DNA from: Bacteroidota bacterium
GTDB lineage: Bacteria > Bacteroidota > Bacteroidia > Flavobacteriales > Flavobacteriaceae
Assembly: GCA_023434025.1 (NCBI GenBank)
Contig: JAEYTL010000045.1
Location: 1 to 64,000 of the forward strand
DNA length: 64,000 nt
Direction of reading: 5' to 3'
In this document: piece after piece, positions 62,372-64,000 of the stretch
How the letters are laid out: every line of letters starts with the position of its first letter
Numbering within the stretch: position 1 is the stretch's first letter
Notes under the pieces: generated by a model
What the model was told of the DNA's origin: nothing
Databases searched by the model: none
Seen by the model: the letters and a program-made list of their open reading frames with translations, nothing else
Made by a program: the position numbers and the translations under genes

Positions 62372-62487
62372 TATTATTTCCCCCAAACCTATAATTTTCA
62401 ATAACTTATTAATAGCCGGTGTGTTTTTTCAGAAACAGGCCTGTCTTGTTTTTGGCTGACAAAAATTAACTAAACAAACAAAATCAA

Positions 62488-64000
62488 ATGAGTATGAAAA
62501 AAAGTATCACTTTTTACTTGATCTTTATGTGGATAGGGTTTTATTCCTATTCACAGGTAACAGAACTTCGTATAGGAAGTAACTTTGTTAACGGTCTCTC
62601 ACAGTACACCTTCTCTGAATCAAATGACATTATGTTCAGAAATGAAACCGGAGGAACATTTGCCAATCGAAACACCGGTGCGGTTTGTTCCGGTGCGGTT
62701 TACAGAACCGAACTGAATTCGGTTGTTTTCTATTTGCAGAGCTCTGCCATTTCGGAAATTGCGATACATGGAGCCAGTAGCGGTTCTACACTGCGGACAT
62801 TGTCTTCTATCCAGACAGCAAGTTCATTAAACGGAACATATACACCGTTAACAGGCTATTCAACCAGTTCAACGGTTGACGGAACTTGCGGAACAATAAA
62901 CGTATCGGGTATTCTGATTCCTGAAAATACTTATATCAGCTTTGTATTCAGTGGAAACATCAGGCTAAGTGGTTTTGATATTACCCCTGTCAATCTTATC
63001 AGTACACCGTCTGAACAGGCTGGTAATATATCGTTCAGTAGCGTATTATCTGATTCTTTCGTAATAAATTGGGCTAATGGAGACGGAACAAACCGGGCTG
63101 TTTTTGTTAGAGAAGATGATCAGGGAAGTATAAACGATCCTGAAGACGGAGCGGATTATCCGGCAAACAGCAATTGGAATAACGGTACACCTTCCGGGAC
63201 TCAGCTGGGAACTTCCGGCTATTATTGTGTTTATAACGGAAACGGTTCTTCGGTTTCGGTTACAAACTTAAATCCTTTTACAACCTATTGGGTCAGGATA
63301 TACGAATATAACGGATCGGAAGATACTACACTTTATCTGACAGATACGGGAGTTAATAATCCCAATCATCAAATAACACTCGCCTCCCCTATTCCGGCTG
63401 GTATGTCCGGCTTATTAAATACCGGAGAAACGTTAACAGGTAATTATGATTATGATGAGTTTCCCGGCGATGAAGAAGGGGAATCTCTTTTTCAATGGTA
63501 TGTGGCAGACAATAGTTCAGGTCTGAATCAAACAGCAATTTCGGGTGCTTCGGCCTTGACGTATGTGATTCAGTTAGCCGACGAAGGAAAATACCTGCGG
63601 TTCGGAGTGACTCCTGTAGATGTGAACGGACTTCAGGGAGAAGCTTCTTTTAGTGAGTGGCAATTAGTGAACGCAAGACCTGTAGCTTCTGACGTTGTCG
63701 TATCGGGCTTATTAAATGTAACGGAAGTGCTAGCCGCCGCTTATTTATTTACAGATGTTGACAGCGATGATGAAGGGGTTTCTGTATATCAATGGTACCG
63801 GGCAGATGACGAAGAAGGTACAAACAGCGAGGCAATTCCCGGAGCAAACGGACTCGCCTATTCATTGGGTATTGATGATTTATCAAAATATATTCGTTTT
63901 GGCGTGACTCCGTTTGCCTTATCGGGCTCATCACCCGGTGAGGAAGCTACCGGCGAATGGATTGGTCCGGTACTTTCGCAGGATGCCCCGGCTGTTACTG
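62488..64000 (+). CDS. Partial secreted surface protein with about 99-residue tandem repeats
   Basis: The frame is open from the ATG at 62488 (or 62494) through the right edge, so this is the N-terminal portion (at least 504 residues) of a large protein. Signal peptide at about 1-24 (ends YSQ). Residues about 30-170 are beta-rich with an AVCSG-type Cys pair. Then a fibronectin-like segment (to about 300). From nt 63409 two repeats start GLLN, with start-to-start distance 297 nt (99 residues), each with a D-D-E-G-x-S-x-x-Q-W-Y core and ending K-Y-x-R-F-G-V-T-P. Probably an adhesin or surface enzyme; the C-terminus, possibly with a T9SS tail, is outside the window. Confidence 0.75.
   Translation, partial: MSMKKSITFYLIFMWIGFYSYSQVTELRIGSNFVNGLSQYTFSESNDIMFRNETGGTFANRNTGAVCSGAVYRTELNSVVFYLQSSAISEIAIHGASSGSTLRTLSSIQTASSLNGTYTPLTGYSTSSTVDGTCGTINVSGILIPENTYISFVFSGNIRLSGFDITPVNLISTPSEQAGNISFSSVLSDSFVINWANGDGTNRAVFVREDDQGSINDPEDGADYPANSNWNNGTPSGTQLGTSGYYCVYNGNGSSVSVTNLNPFTTYWVRIYEYNGSEDTTLYLTDTGVNNPNHQITLASPIPAGMSGLLNTGETLTGNYDYDEFPGDEEGESLFQWYVADNSSGLNQTAISGASALTYVIQLADEGKYLRFGVTPVDVNGLQGEASFSEWQLVNARPVASDVVVSGLLNVTEVLAAAYLFTDVDSDDEGVSVYQWYRADDEEGTNSEAIPGANGLAYSLGIDDLSKYIRFGVTPFALSGSSPGEEATGEWIGPVLSQDAPAVT

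Noticed and set aside
1..64000. CRISPR array, tRNA, rRNA, insertion sequence or prophage
   Set aside because: No regularly spaced repeats, tRNA cloverleaf, transposase or phage protein was recognised in any frame.

Overview
The window is chromosomal DNA from a member of the Bacteroidota, most likely a Flavobacteriaceae species. The evidence is low GC, Bacteroidetes-type promoter elements (TAnnTTTG near -7), C-terminal type IX secretion sorting tails on two secreted proteins, SPII lipoproteins, an OmpA protein with thrombospondin-type calcium repeats, and the general gene repertoire. No rRNA, tRNA, CRISPR array, insertion sequence or phage gene was recognised.

Layout. (1) 0-16.7 kb is mostly housekeeping: an RluA-type pseudouridine synthase, a methylcrotonyl-CoA-carboxylase-like beta subunit, an aldehyde dehydrogenase/DUF779/AraC module with a helically phased operator, prfB with an intact programmed +1 frameshift, threonine aldolase, YbaB, oligopeptidase B, a cysteine synthase, an alpha/beta hydrolase, YebC and GcvT. 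(2) 16.9-26.7 kb is two converging arms encoding four amide/peptide-bond-forming or amidotransfer enzymes of ATP-grasp and GCS2 type, a class I glutamine amidotransferase, an M17 aminopeptidase and two alpha/beta hydrolases. This looks like a ribosome-independent peptide-like or amide metabolite pathway of unknown product. (3) 27-34.2 kb holds a META lipoprotein, OmpA, a thioesterase, an NhaA operon and a RadD-like helicase. (4) 34.6-44.5 kb is a five-gene Pel-like exopolysaccharide operon in which the usual Pel functions are redistributed: PelF, a PelG with an N-terminal extension, a separate GH114-like hydrolase, a large membrane protein, and one 1307-residue lipoprotein that fuses a deacetylase-like region, a TPR-like scaffold and an outer-membrane beta-barrel. 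No PelD-type cyclic-di-GMP receptor is seen. Converging on it is a type IX-secreted DUF4874/DUF4832 protein whose promoter region shares a 13-base motif with the Pel-like leader.

(5) 46.7-53.4 kb: a thioesterase, a Fur-family regulator followed by a His-rich metal P-type ATPase, a Pr6Pr membrane protein, and a cNMP/CBS/DUF294 protein paired with a DEDDh exonuclease. (6) 53.5-61.4 kb is a pectin-degradation locus: a five-gene minus-strand operon (alpha/beta hydrolase, DUF4861, GH105-like, CE8 pectin esterase, CE12 acetylesterase) diverging from a type IX-secreted PL1 pectate lyase. Both promoters carry the same LacI-like operator directly after the -7 element. (7) 61.5 kb to the end: two secreted surface proteins, the second with about 99-residue repeats and running off the window.

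The most interesting parts are the rewired Pel-like operon with its shared regulatory motif, the amidoligase cluster, and three promoter/operator architectures readable directly from the DNA (aldehyde dehydrogenase, pectin locus, metal ATPase). All functions are inferred from sequence recognition; no database search was run.
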